Counted from the stretch's first letter, positions 1-9,065 are shown. The stretch: 64,000 nt of DNA from Labrenzia sp. OB1 (GCF_001624695.1 NZ_JSEP01000001.1:468501-532500); one strand, 5' to 3'. Numbers and translations are program-made. The notes: generated by a model not told the origin, from the letters alone.

Positions 1-677
1 TTGAGGATGATAGCGCGACAGCGCAGAGCATCGAACTGATGCTGAAGTCCGAGAACTTCAACGTCTACACGACAGATCTTGGCGAGGAAGGTATCGACCT
101 CGGCAAACTGTACGATTATGACATCATCATGTTGGATTTGAACCTGCCGGACATGTCCGGGTATGAGGTTCTTCGGACACTTCGCGTCTCAAAGGTCAAG
201 ACACCGATCCTGATCCTTTCCGGGAACGCGGGCATTGAAGACAAGGTGCGGGGGCTCGGCTTCGGCGCGGACGATTACATGACCAAGCCGTTCCACAAGG
301 ACGAACTGGTCGCGCGTATTCACGCAATTGTCCGTCGTTCCAAGGGGCATGCCCAGTCGGTCATCATTACCGGCGACCTCAAGGTCAACCTGGACACCAA
401 GACCGTCGAAGTTGGCGGCCAGCGTGTTCATCTGACCGGCAAGGAATACCAGATGCTTGAGCTGCTTTCGCTGCGCAAGGGCACCACCTTGACCAAGGAG
501 ATGTTCCTGAACCATCTCTACGGCGGAATGGACGAGCCAGAATTGAAGATCATCGACGTCTTCATCTGCAAACTGCGCAAGAAACTGGCTGCGGCCACCT
601 CCGGCAAGAACTACATCGAAACGGTGTGGGGACGCGGATATGTGCTTCGCGAGCCGGAAGTCGAAGCGGCTGCCTGA
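1..677 (+). CDS. ctrA: Cell-cycle response regulator CtrA (5' end outside the window)
   Basis: This is the OmpR/PhoB-type master regulator of the alphaproteobacterial cell cycle, motility and division, phosphorylated through CckA-ChpT. Reading is open from base 1; the first codons (about six residues by comparison with known CtrA) lie upstream. The receiver has the acidic pair just inside the window (EDDSATAQ), the phospho-acceptor Asp in [10 protein letters not shown] (residue 51 in usual numbering) and the switch lysine in MTKPF. The C-terminal winged helix ([11 protein letters not shown], then [13 protein letters not shown]) is nearly identical, as I remember it, to Brucella CtrA. The protein ends in Ala-Ala, matching the ClpXP-degradable C-terminus known for Caulobacter CtrA. 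A strong terminator follows. Confidence 0.97.
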   Translation, partial: EDDSATAQSIELMLKSENFNVYTTDLGEEGIDLGKLYDYDIIMLDLNLPDMSGYEVLRTLRVSKVKTPILILSGNAGIEDKVRGLGFGADDYMTKPFHKDELVARIHAIVRRSKGHAQSVIITGDLKVNLDTKTVEVGGQRVHLTGKEYQMLELLSLRKGTTLTKEMFLNHLYGGMDEPELKIIDVFICKLRKKLAAATSGKNYIETVWGRGYVLREPEVEAAA

Positions 678-703
678 GCCTGAAATTCATCCGGCAAGAA
701 TTG

Positions 704-732
704 AAAAACCCCGGCTTTGCCCGGGGTTTTTT
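704..732 (+). terminator. Rho-independent terminator of ctrA
   Basis: An AAAACCCCGG / CCGGGGTTTT hairpin with a short CTTTG loop and a T tract starts about 27 bases after the ctrA stop codon. It separates ctrA from the convergent hydrolase gene. Confidence 0.85.
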
Positions 733-789
733 GTTGCCGTTATGGTTTTGTTGCCGGCATGACCGGCTTTCAGCACATGGCCGCCAGGG

Positions 790-1761
790 TCACAGATTCA
801 GCTGATAGGTGGCAGGCACGTAGCGAAAACCGTCGCCTTCCTGCGCCACATATCCGACGGCCGGGAACGGCATGTGATAGCCGACGAACGGAAGCTTGTC
901 GCCGGCCAGCATGCCGAAGACCGATCTGCGTGTGGAGGCCGCGGCCTCCTTGTCCATGTCGAACCTGACTTCCCAGTCCGGATAGGCCAGCGACCAGACA
1001 AAATGGTTCGCGGTATCGGCTGTCAGGACAAGCTGCTTGCCGCCGCTTTCGATCATATAGATCATGTGACCGGGCGTATGGCCTGACGCGGACATCGCCG
1101 TTATTCCCGAAGTGACAGCACCGCCGTCATTCAGGAAGGTCATCTTCTCGGCCAGCGGTTTGACATGCGATGCCATCAGCTTGGTGACACCATTGGCTTC
1201 CGCATCCATCGCCGCCCAGAAATCGTATTCCTTCTGGCCGGTCACGTAGCGCGCGTTGGCAAAAGCGGGTGCGCCGCCTTCCATGAGCCCTCCGATGTGA
1301 TCGGGGTGCATGTGCGTCAGCACCACCACATCGACCTGTTCGGGCGTATACCCGGCACTTTCCAGCGCGGCGCGCATGTTGCCGCGTCCGGGACGCGCAC
1401 CTTCGCCGTTGCCGGTGTCGAACAGGATCAATTCGCTGCCCGTATTGATAAGCGTCGGCGTGAAGCTGATCTGAAACGAATCACTTGGGATGAAGTTCTC
1501 CGCGGACGCGGCCGAGAACGTATCGGCCTCAACATTCATGGCGAAGGTTTTCTGCGGGTCCTGAAGGATCACCGCGCCATCCAGAAGCGTGTTCACCTCG
1601 AAATCGCCAACCGGATAGCGCGCCACCGGCGCTGAAAGAGCTTCCTGCTTCGGCGCGGCCGCATGTGCTGGCAAGGTTGCCGCCATGCCTGCCCCGGCAA
1701 TCGCGCCACCAGCCCCCAGGAGCGCCGCGCGGCGTGTCAGTTCAACTCTTATCTCGCTCAT
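790..1761 (-). CDS. Tat-exported MBL-fold metallo-hydrolase
   Basis: A 323-residue metallo-beta-lactamase-fold hydrolase. The N-terminus has a twin-arginine signal (LTRRAALLGAGG, residues 8-19) followed by an Ala-rich stretch ending PAHAAA, so periplasmic export is likely. The zinc signature HMHPDHIGG is at about residues 150-158, with a further metal histidine in GHTPGHMIY and an aspartate in LTADTANH. The fold occurs in lactonases, arylsulfatase-like and other hydrolases; the sequence does not define the substrate, and a quorum-quenching lactonase is only a possibility. The gene stands alone, convergent with ctrA and separated from the che operon by a terminator. Confidence 0.85.
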   Translation of the reverse strand: MSEIRVELTRRAALLGAGGAIAGAGMAATLPAHAAAPKQEALSAPVARYPVGDFEVNTLLDGAVILQDPQKTFAMNVEADTFSAASAENFIPSDSFQISFTPTLINTGSELILFDTGNGEGARPGRGNMRAALESAGYTPEQVDVVVLTHMHPDHIGGLMEGGAPAFANARYVTGQKEYDFWAAMDAEANGVTKLMASHVKPLAEKMTFLNDGGAVTSGITAMSASGHTPGHMIYMIESGGKQLVLTADTANHFVWSLAYPDWEVRFDMDKEAAASTRRSVFGMLAGDKLPFVGYHMPFPAVGYVAQEGDGFRYVPATYQLNL

Positions 1762-1988
1762 TTTCCCACTTTCTGCTCATGCGGATGCTTCCCCGGCTCT
1801 CTGGAAGAAACCCGTGCTTTCAAAGAACCGAAACGTATCCTCAAGAAGATGGAAAGCCTGGCTCGACAGGCAAGTGGGGCAGCAGCCGGTGCAATCAGAG
1901 ATAGCCGAACGCGAGATTTTCACGAATGATCAGAATAGCTTACCCGAGAAGACGGCGACAGGCTACCTGGTCACGATCGCGTGAAAAT

Positions 1989-2016
1989 AAAAAAAGGCGG
2001 CACCAGCCGCCTTTTG
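1989..2016 (-). terminator. Terminator of the che operon
   Basis: AAAAGGCGGC / GCCGCCTTTT hairpin with an ACCA loop. Read on the minus strand it is followed by TTTTTTTATTTT. It lies about 25 bases past the cheR stop codon. Confidence 0.85.
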
Positions 2017-2039
2017 TCTTTTTCTCGGGAGCGAAGGGA

Positions 2040-2924
2040 CTACCTCCGCAGTCCGACCGCACCACCGGCAACCAACCGCACGCCAGAACCCGATCCGGTT
2101 GCCGACTGGGCCGCCGCTTTCTTCTGGAACAGACCACGCTTGCCCGGAACCGGCTTGAACGCCTCGGTCAGACCGACGACTGTCTCAGCCGCCCCCAGGA
2201 CCAGATATCCATCCTCCGGAACCGATTTCGCTAACCGCGCCAGGATATCCGACTTGGTGGCCTGATCGAAATAGATCAGTACGTTGCGGCAGAATACGAT
2301 GTCGAACTCACCCAATTGGGAGAAGCTGTCCAGCAGATTGAGCTTTTTCCACTCGATCATTGACCGCAAACCGGCATCGATCTGCCACATCTCGCCCTTC
2401 TGTTCGAAATATTTCAGCAGCAGCTGGATCGGCAGACCGCGCTGTACCTCGAACTGGCTGTATAAACCGGCTTTCGCCTTTTCCAGCACTTCAAGGGAAA
2501 GGTCGGTCCCCAGGATCCGCGTCCTCCAGCCCGGCATCTTGGCTGCCTCTTCCTTCAGGCAGATCCCGAGTGAATAGGGCTCCTGACCGCTGGACGCAGC
2601 CGCGCACCAGATCTTGAGCTGCTTGAAGCTGGAACGGCTTTGCAGAAGCGCCGGAAGCATGGTGTCCCGGAAGTTGTCGAACGGCGTCTTGTCGCGAAAG
2701 AAGAACGACTCATTTGTCGTCATTGCCTCGATCACGTCCGTTTCGAGCTGCCGGTTCCCGCCGCGCTTGAGGGCCTGTATGACCGCGCTCAGGGTTTCCA
2801 GCTTCGAATTGCGCGCAACCGGCAGAAGCCGGCTTTCCACCAGATACTGCTTGTCAAGCGACAGCACCAGACCGGAGCGGGTCTTCAGAAAGTTTCTCAG
2901 AAAGTCGAACTCAACAGGGGTCAT
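2040..2924 (-). CDS. cheR: Chemotaxis protein methyltransferase CheR
   Basis: This enzyme methylates glutamates of chemoreceptors using S-adenosylmethionine. The 294 residues hold the N-terminal CheR domain (MTPVEFDFLRNFL start), the SAM-binding fold with CAAASSGQEPYSLG, and the conserved FDIVFCRNVLIYFD strand. I chose the internal ATG because it overlaps the cheB stop codon by four bases (ATGA) and follows a GAAGGGGA ribosome site; an upstream extension would run far into cheB and does not look like CheR. It is the last gene of cheA-cheW-cheY-cheB-cheR, with a terminator just behind it. No CheD is encoded nearby. Confidence 0.95.
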   Translation of the reverse strand: MTPVEFDFLRNFLKTRSGLVLSLDKQYLVESRLLPVARNSKLETLSAVIQALKRGGNRQLETDVIEAMTTNESFFFRDKTPFDNFRDTMLPALLQSRSSFKQLKIWCAAASSGQEPYSLGICLKEEAAKMPGWRTRILGTDLSLEVLEKAKAGLYSQFEVQRGLPIQLLLKYFEQKGEMWQIDAGLRSMIEWKKLNLLDSFSQLGEFDIVFCRNVLIYFDQATKSDILARLAKSVPEDGYLVLGAAETVVGLTEAFKPVPGKRGLFQKKAAAQSATGSGSGVRLVAGGAVGLRR

Positions 2925-4135
2925 CTCGTATTCCCCTTCAATACGCGTCCGATTTTCGGCCCGATATCTTTCAATGGCAGTATATCGCTGCACATTCCTG
3001 TTTGCGCGGCTGCACCAGGCATACCCCAGACGACGCTGGTTGCCTCGTCTTGCGTGATGACGCTGCCACCACCTTTGGTGATGGTTTTGACACCCTCCGC
3101 ACCGTCGTGACCCATTCCGGTCAGAATGACCCCGAGACACGCGGACCCGTAAGCTTTGGCCACGCTGTCGAACAGCGGATCGACGGCAGGTTTGCAGAAG
3201 TTCACCGGAGCTCCGTCGGTCAAGCGAATCTTCACATCGCCGCCGTCTTTTTCCAGGATCATGTGCTTGCCGCCAGGCGCCACATAGATGGTGCCCGCCT
3301 GAAGAACGTCACCGTCCTCGCCTTCCTTCGAAGGACGCAGGGCAGCTTTGCCGAGGTGCTCGGCAAGAATCGCGGTGAAAGTCGGCGGCATATGCTGCGT
3401 GACGACAACCGGCACTTCATTCATTGACGTACCTACTTCCTTCATCACTTCCTGCAGAGCCTGAGGTCCGCCGGTTGACGAGCCAATGGCCAGTATCCTC
3501 GGCCGGGCCGAAGAATAGGGCCGTGTCTGGAGCGTCTTCGCTGCGGCGGCAGCCGGCTGTGCGGCGCCACGGAAGCTTGCCCGCGTATCTGTCGTCGGCC
3601 GCGGTGTGACCGGCGCTGCCGGATGCGAGACCTGCCCTGCGCTGGTTGCGGCGCGCATCGTGCGTACCGGGCCCCGCATCCGCTGGGCCCGTGCTCCGAG
3701 CGCCTTGACCTTTTCCACGAGTTCGCGACGGAAATCGACCGATGTCGTCACCTCGGAAGTGGATTCCGGCTTGGGCACATAATCGGACGCACCCAGAGAC
3801 AGGGCCTTTAGGCTGACTTCCGCATTCCGGCGGGTCAGCGTCGACGCCATGATAACGATGAGGTCGCGTTTCTTGGCCAGCATAAGCGGCAACGCGGTCA
3901 TGCCGTCCATTTCCGGCATTTCGATATCGAGCACGACCACATCCGGATCGCTTTTTTCGATATCTTCCACCGCCAGTTTGCCGTTTCTGTGCGACCCGAC
4001 AACCTTGAGATCCTTGTCCTCTCCAAGCCACCGTGTCAGCAGGCCGCGGATCACCACGGCGTCATCGACCACCATCACCTTGATAGGATCGCTGCCGATG
4101 CTGGCGCCGGCAGAAATTCTTTGCGCAAATGCCAT
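2921..4135 (-). CDS. cheB: Chemotaxis response regulator protein-glutamate methylesterase CheB
   Basis: CheB demethylates or deamidates receptors and so opposes CheR in adaptation. The 404 residues give an N-terminal receiver (acidic pair in MVVDDAVV, phospho-acceptor near Asp70 in VVLDIEMPEMDG, lysine in YVPKPE), an Ala/Arg/Pro-rich linker, and the C-terminal esterase. The esterase triad is visible as Ser in AIGSSTGGPQ, His in VTQHMPP and Asp in GMGHDGAEG. At 404 residues it is longer than the roughly 350 usual for the family, owing to the linker and an N-terminal extension before the receiver. Its stop overlaps the cheR start, implying translational coupling. Confidence 0.96.
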   Translation of the reverse strand: MAFAQRISAGASIGSDPIKVMVVDDAVVIRGLLTRWLGEDKDLKVVGSHRNGKLAVEDIEKSDPDVVVLDIEMPEMDGMTALPLMLAKKRDLIVIMASTLTRRNAEVSLKALSLGASDYVPKPESTSEVTTSVDFRRELVEKVKALGARAQRMRGPVRTMRAATSAGQVSHPAAPVTPRPTTDTRASFRGAAQPAAAAAKTLQTRPYSSARPRILAIGSSTGGPQALQEVMKEVGTSMNEVPVVVTQHMPPTFTAILAEHLGKAALRPSKEGEDGDVLQAGTIYVAPGGKHMILEKDGGDVKIRLTDGAPVNFCKPAVDPLFDSVAKAYGSACLGVILTGMGHDGAEGVKTITKGGGSVITQDEATSVVWGMPGAAAQTGMCSDILPLKDIGPKIGRVLKGNTR

Positions 4136-4155
4136 TGAGATCGCCCAACTGGAGA

Positions 4156-4521
4156 CTAGATAAGACCAACTTCCTGAAACTTGGCTTCGACGATTTCCCG
4201 GTCGAAGGGTTTCATGATGTATTCGTTGGCACCTGCCCGAATGGCCCGGGCGATGTGCGCCACGTCGTTTTCTGTCGTGCAGAAAACGACGACGGGGCTT
4301 TCACCTCCGTCTTCGGCCCTCAGGCTGGTCAGAAATTCCAGACCGTCCATGACCGGCATGTTCCAGTCCAGAAGGATCGCGTCGGGCATGGTTTTCCTGC
4401 ATTCATCGAGAGCCTGCTGGCCGTCTTCGGCTTCGGTGATCTCGAACTGCAGATCCTCAAGGATCCGACGGGCGACCTTACGGATAACGCTTGAGTCATC
4501 GACTACAAGGCACTGTTTCAT
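4156..4521 (-). CDS. cheY: Chemotaxis response regulator CheY
   Basis: A single-domain receiver of 121 residues that carries the phosphoryl signal from CheA, normally to the flagellar motor. Visible active-site residues are the acidic pair in CLVVDDSS (8-9), the phospho-acceptor Asp52 in LLDWNMP, the threonine pair in VFCTTEND and the lysine in YIMKPFD. I chose the MKQCLVV start, preceded by TTGGAG, because it gives the canonical short CheY; a longer frame adds an unrelated basic tail that overlaps cheW. It lies 37 bases after cheW and 20 bases before cheB. This may be the phosphate sink rather than the motor regulator if other CheYs exist elsewhere in the genome. Confidence 0.93.
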   Translation of the reverse strand: MKQCLVVDDSSVIRKVARRILEDLQFEITEAEDGQQALDECRKTMPDAILLDWNMPVMDGLEFLTSLRAEDGGESPVVVFCTTENDVAHIARAIRAGANEYIMKPFDREIVEAKFQEVGLI

Positions 4522-4558
4522 CAGGCGTAACTCCAATCGAGGGCCGCTTCCGGCCTGC

Positions 4559-5050
4559 TTATGCCGCAACCATGGGTTCTGTGAACATGGAACCGAGAAG
4601 GCGGTCGACGTCCAGAATCACCATCAGCTTGCCATCCAGACGATGCACACCGCCTGAAATTTCCGCCCAGCGGCGATCCAGGTTTGACGGGTTTGGCTCT
4701 TCCGAAGAGGACGACAATGTCAGAACTTCTCCGACAGTATCGATGACCAGACCGTAGCTCTCTTGCTTGTATTCAATTCCGACAGCCATCATCTGCCCGT
4801 CCTTCAGAGGAGGCAGGTGGAGACGGCGCCGCATGTTGATCGCGGTGACGATGCGTCCGCGCAAGTTCAACACGCCCTGAACTTCAGGAGCGGACATCGG
4901 CACGCGGGTCACGCTTTCGGGCACGAACACGTCATGGACCTGGGAGATCGGGAGGCCGAAGAGCTGGCCTCCGATCACGACAGTCACATACTGGATCATG
5001 TCATCGGCAGCATTTTGATCCGCGTTGAGTTTGTGTTCCATCACATTCAT
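4559..5050 (-). CDS. cheW: Chemotaxis coupling protein CheW
   Basis: A 163-residue SH3-like scaffold that links chemoreceptors to the CheA kinase. The CheW core starts at YVTVVIGGQLFGLPI, with the typical VQGVLNLRGRIVTAINMRRRL and a C-terminal half ending LDVDRLLG. The start codon overlaps the cheA stop in an ATGA (5047-5050), so the two subunits are probably made in coupled amounts. An N-terminal hydrophilic stretch of about 18 residues precedes the fold. Confidence 0.95.
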   Translation of the reverse strand: MNVMEHKLNADQNAADDMIQYVTVVIGGQLFGLPISQVHDVFVPESVTRVPMSAPEVQGVLNLRGRIVTAINMRRRLHLPPLKDGQMMAVGIEYKQESYGLVIDTVGEVLTLSSSSEEPNPSNLDRRWAEISGGVHRLDGKLMVILDVDRLLGSMFTEPMVAA

Positions 5051-7842
5051 GCTGCAGCTCCCATTTCACCGGAGAAGACATCTTTCAGAGCGGCGATCAG
5101 GCCCGGACGGTCGAACTTCGCGACATAGTCGTCAAAGCCCGCCTGGCGGCCACGTTCGATCGAAGCGGGTGTGACCATCGATGACAGCGCGAGGATCGGA
5201 ATTTGGCGGAACCGCGGATCGCGGCGCAGCGATTCACAGAACTCGAACCCGTTGATCTCCGGCATTTCGATGTCGCTGACGATCGCATGGAACGTGTCGC
5301 CGTTTTCCAGAAGGTCCAGAGCCTGCTGCGGACCGATACAGGTGGTCACGTCGTAACCGGCGGCTTTCAGCACCGGCGTCAGCATGTTGCGGAAGAAGGA
5401 CGAGTCGTCGACGAAGAGTACCTTTTTCGTCAGGGACGCGATGTCCATTTCCTTGCGCATGAACCAGTCTTCGAATGCCTGAGGCAGATAGAAGCCCAGA
5501 TCGATGATTTCGGTCGCCCGTTCCTTGACGATGGCAGAGCCGAGAACACCGGGCCGTTCCGACCCGACTTCGATATTCATGCGGTCCTCGACGATATCGA
5601 CGATCTCGTCGACCACGAGGCCCATTGAACGACCGGCATCGGAGAAGACCAGCATGGGCTGCGTGCCTTCGATTTTGTGGCGGTCGCCCTCGTTGACATA
5701 GACGAGCGGCATGAGCGCTCCGCGGTACTGGACGAGATCGCGTCCGTTGGACCGCTCGATTTTCGATACCTCGAATTCCTCCAGGCGCGTGACCAGCGAA
5801 AGCGGCACGGCTTTCGGTTCCGGTGCACCTGCGCGGAACAGCAGAAGCGAGATCGAACTTTGTCCGGAAGTCGCCTTGCCCTGCAGACTTTCCTGTTCGT
5901 CTTCCTCGTTTTCCGCGACCGAGCTGGATGCGTGGCTCGCCATGGCACTGGCAATGCCGTTCGGATCGATGATCATGATAACCGAGCCGTCACCCAAAAT
6001 GGTGTTTCCGGAGAACATGCCGAGATTGCGCAGCATGGTCGACATCGGCTTGACCACGATTTCTTCCGTATGGAAGACACCGTCTACGACAACACCGAAT
6101 GTCTGGCTGCCGACCTGCATGACGACAATGAAACCGTTGTCCGATTCGATTGCCTCTTCCTCGTGCTCGCCTTCGTAGATACCGAGCAGTTGGGAGAGGG
6201 GCACCAGCGGCAGCAGTTTGTTGCGCAGGCGCAGGACCGGAGTGTTCTTGATCCGCTCGATCCTGTGTTCCGAATTGGTCTGAACACGCACCAGTTCGAC
6301 AACCGAAAGCTGGGGGATCGCGAACCGGTCGCCGCCGGCTTCGACGATCAGCGTCGAAACGATGGCCAGCGTCAGCGGGATCTTGATGATGAAGCTCGAA
6401 CCCTTGCCCGGCGCCGAGCGCAGATCGACCGTACCGCCGATCAGTTCGATATTGTTCCGCACCACGTCCATGCCGACACCGCGGCCGGACACGCTGGTCA
6501 CCTGGGCGGCAGTGGAGAAGCCGGCCGCAAAGATGAACTTGTGGATCTGGGCGTCCGTCATCTTCTCGACGTCGGCTTCCGTGGCCAGGCCACGCTCCAC
6601 AACCTTTGACTTCACCTTCTCGACATCGATGCCTGCGCCATCGTCGCGGACTTCGATGATGATGTGGCCACCTTCGTGATACGCGGCGAGGGTGATCGTA
6701 CCCTTGTCTGCCTTGCCGGCAGCGCGACGCGCCTCGGGACCTTCAAGCCCATGGTCGGCGGAGTTCCGGACCATGTGGGTGAGCGGATCCTTGATCATCT
6801 CAAGGACCTGGCGGTCCAGTTCGGTATCCGCACCGATCATTTCAAGTTCGATCGGCTTCTCAAGTTCCTGGCTGAGGTCACGAACGATACGCGGCAGCTT
6901 CTGCCACGCATTGCCGATCGGCTGCATCCGGGTCGCCATGACGCCTTCCTGCAACTCGGCAGTTACATTGGAAAGGCGCTGAAGCGGTACCTTGAATTCG
7001 CTGTCTTCGTGACGGCGCACGATTTCCAGAAGCTGGTTGCGGGTCAGAACCAGCTCGGACACCATCGTCATCAGATGTTCGAGTGTATCGACCGCGACGC
7101 GAATGCTCTTGTTGGAAACTCCGCCGCCGGAGGCCTTCTTCTCGGTGTTCTCGCTGTCGGGTTTTTTCGGCGCCGGAGCCTTCGCTTCGCTCTTCACTTC
7201 AGCAGCAGGCTCAGGCGCGGGTTCTTCCACCGGCTCAGGCTTTTCAGCCTCTGCGGCAGCTTCCGGCGCTTGAGAAACTTCCTCTTCGGCAGTTTCGACT
7301 TCGATTTCCGTTTCGCGGAACGCCCGCTCCAGTTCGTCGAGCGAAACCTCACCGGGACGCAGGGCCCGTTCGATTTCCTGTTCGGCAGCAGCAGGAGCTT
7401 CAGCTTCCGCCGGAGCTGCTTCAGCAACCTCCGCTTCGGCGCTTTCGCCGGCCATAGCGGCATCCGCCTTGGCTGACATCGCTTCGAGCTTGGAGATCAG
7501 TTCGCTGTCATCACCGGCAGGTTCGTCACCTTCACCGGCCTCAAGCTCACCGAGAATGGCCTTGATCTGGTCGATCGAGATCAGAATGAGCGACACGGCT
7601 TCCTGAGTGACGGGCGCGCCGTCACGAAACTTGCCCATGAGCGTTTCCGCAGCATGTGCAATCCCTTCAAGCCTTGGAAGGCCCAGGAATCCGCAGGTGC
7701 CCTTGATCGTATGCACCAGACGGAAAATGTTATCTAGAATCGTAGCGTTGTTGGGTTCCTGCTCGAACTTTACGAGCTCTACGTCAACAACATCGAGACT
7801 TTCATTGGTCTCGGTAATAAATTCCCTGAGGAGGTCATCCAT
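5047..7842 (-). CDS. cheA: Hybrid chemotaxis histidine kinase CheA with C-terminal receiver
   Basis: A 931-residue kinase, far longer than the roughly 650-residue enterobacterial CheA. Order: P1 phosphotransfer domain with His44 in RLVHTIKG; a long Glu/Ala/Pro-rich linker (about 125-240) where a P2 domain would be, with no recognisable P2; dimerisation helices (about 245-300); HATPase with HMVRNSADHGLE (about 356-367), DDGAGID (about 400-405) and SGRGVGMDVV; a CheW-like domain starting near FAIPQLSVVELV; a second, more divergent CheW-like segment (about 660-790); and a receiver with FVDDSS, VSDIEMPEING and YVAKFD. The receiver may act as an internal phosphate sink or relay, which is inference. 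First gene of the che operon; chpT lies about 130 bases upstream. Confidence 0.95.
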   Translation of the reverse strand: MDDLLREFITETNESLDVVDVELVKFEQEPNNATILDNIFRLVHTIKGTCGFLGLPRLEGIAHAAETLMGKFRDGAPVTQEAVSLILISIDQIKAILGELEAGEGDEPAGDDSELISKLEAMSAKADAAMAGESAEAEVAEAAPAEAEAPAAAEQEIERALRPGEVSLDELERAFRETEIEVETAEEEVSQAPEAAAEAEKPEPVEEPAPEPAAEVKSEAKAPAPKKPDSENTEKKASGGGVSNKSIRVAVDTLEHLMTMVSELVLTRNQLLEIVRRHEDSEFKVPLQRLSNVTAELQEGVMATRMQPIGNAWQKLPRIVRDLSQELEKPIELEMIGADTELDRQVLEMIKDPLTHMVRNSADHGLEGPEARRAAGKADKGTITLAAYHEGGHIIIEVRDDGAGIDVEKVKSKVVERGLATEADVEKMTDAQIHKFIFAAGFSTAAQVTSVSGRGVGMDVVRNNIELIGGTVDLRSAPGKGSSFIIKIPLTLAIVSTLIVEAGGDRFAIPQLSVVELVRVQTNSEHRIERIKNTPVLRLRNKLLPLVPLSQLLGIYEGEHEEEAIESDNGFIVVMQVGSQTFGVVVDGVFHTEEIVVKPMSTMLRNLGMFSGNTILGDGSVIMIIDPNGIASAMASHASSSVAENEEDEQESLQGKATSGQSSISLLLFRAGAPEPKAVPLSLVTRLEEFEVSKIERSNGRDLVQYRGALMPLVYVNEGDRHKIEGTQPMLVFSDAGRSMGLVVDEIVDIVEDRMNIEVGSERPGVLGSAIVKERATEIIDLGFYLPQAFEDWFMRKEMDIASLTKKVLFVDDSSFFRNMLTPVLKAAGYDVTTCIGPQQALDLLENGDTFHAIVSDIEMPEINGFEFCESLRRDPRFRQIPILALSSMVTPASIERGRQAGFDDYVAKFDRPGLIAALKDVFSGEMGAAA

Positions 7843-7975
7843 TGCCCGCTCTCACCCGACTTGTTACTGGTTCCGCATCCCGAAAAGGATGTCTGGACCG
7901 AGAAGTCCATGAGAGCAGGTTGGGGGCAAACAGTTAAGATACGCTGAAACACGTCGAAACTTTTATTCAACATCT

Positions 7976-8620
7976 CTATTCTGTCAAAAACGCTGTAATT
8001 TTTACCAATTCTTCTTGTTTGTCTATCGTTAATACCATGCTGGATTCACGCGCAAGCAGCAACGTGTAGATCGGCTGCACGGAATGCGCATCAACTCTTT
8101 CCGGTTCTTCTCCGCTCAAAGTTTCCTTCATCCCGAGCGGTATGCGCGGGTTGAGACCGCTTGCATGGAGCGTGAACGACGGCGCCTTCGGCTCGCCATC
8201 CATGGTCACCTTGATCTCTCCGCCGCGCGGAACGCATTGATTGGCGATCAGGATCAGATTGAGCAGAAGCTTGACGTAGTTCTTTGGCATGAGATGCCGG
8301 TCGATTTGCCAGGTCAGGTCGGATTTCTCATTTTCCATGAATCCGGTTGCAACAACCTGCGCGTCGCCGAGATCGATTTCCGCGCCCGCCGAACCGGCGG
8401 CTCCGAAAGCCAGCCGCGCGAACTGCAGTTTCGCCGAGGCCTGACGCGCGCTCTTGCGGATCAGGTCCATCGCAAACTCGTGCATGTCCTCGGAGCCCTC
8501 TTCGTCGAGAACCTCCAGTCCATTGGTGATTGCGCCGACAGGGCTGATGATGTCGTGGCAAACGCGGCTTGCCACCAGTGCGGCAAGGTCCAGGGACGAT
8601 AGCTCTTTAAGTGCGGACAT
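7976..8620 (-). CDS. chpT: Histidine phosphotransferase ChpT
   Basis: ChpT passes phosphate from CckA to CtrA and CpdR in the alphaproteobacterial cell-cycle relay. The 214 residues show the phospho-accepting histidine near residue 22 in ASRVCHDIISPVGAI, an intact four-helix dimerisation region (KSARQASAKLQFARLAFG) and a degenerate ATPase-like C-terminal domain without the N/G boxes. I chose MSALKELSS because this matches the family length; the extension upstream is Cys-rich and unlike ChpT. It is on the same strand as the che operon and just upstream of cheA, while its final partner ctrA lies beyond the other end of the operon. Confidence 0.9.
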   Translation of the reverse strand: MSALKELSSLDLAALVASRVCHDIISPVGAITNGLEVLDEEGSEDMHEFAMDLIRKSARQASAKLQFARLAFGAAGSAGAEIDLGDAQVVATGFMENEKSDLTWQIDRHLMPKNYVKLLLNLILIANQCVPRGGEIKVTMDGEPKAPSFTLHASGLNPRIPLGMKETLSGEEPERVDAHSVQPIYTLLLARESSMVLTIDKQEELVKITAFLTE

Positions 8621-9065
8621 GACGGTATGAAGCTCTTCTTGAAAATCCCGGCAAGGACATGATTCGCGATATTCAGCTAAAGATTTACACATCCGGCAAG
8701 CCCGTGCCAAGGCGCGGTTACGGGGCGCGCGGGATCTTCCAGATGAAAGTTGTCGCTGCGGCGTCGAAAGACAGTTGTCCTGACGTCTGATGGACTGGCC
8801 CAGGGTACGGCCTCAGAAAATTGCACTTTCAGGCGTCACCCCGGTAAAGACGGGTGAGGAAAAGCCTGAAGAACCTTGCTTCTGCACGGCGCAAATGCTT
8901 CGACGCGGCTCTTCGCCGCCGCGTTGGTGTCCTTCGGATCGTTCAGAACGCGGCTGCCTCCGCCGGTGCAATTTCCAGAAAACCTGACAGGTTTCCTGCG
9001 CTTTCACGCATTGGATCCAAATCTTTTCTGAACGGCCTGAAAACAAAATTTCATCAGTCCTTTCC
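8621..9065. other. Intergenic region upstream of chpT, no gene seen
   Basis: This 445-base gap has no convincing coding sequence; the short minus-strand frame at 8813-9046 has no good ribosome site or family look. One clear symmetrical site is present: AAACCTG-A-CAGGTTT at 8980-8994, a possible repressor operator. The promoter of chpT should lie near 8650-8750. Confidence 0.5.

Noticed and set aside
790..1761. Assigning the MBL-fold protein as a quorum-quenching lactonase
   Set aside because: The metal motif is shared by many hydrolases; no lactonase-specific residue could be identified.
2925..3140. Longer CheR start
   Set aside because: The added residues lie entirely inside cheB, are Arg/His/Gln-rich and precede the normal CheR N-terminus and its ribosome site.
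7779..7973. 64-residue minus-strand frame overlapping the cheA start
   Set aside because: It overlaps cheA in another frame and has no start signal or motif.
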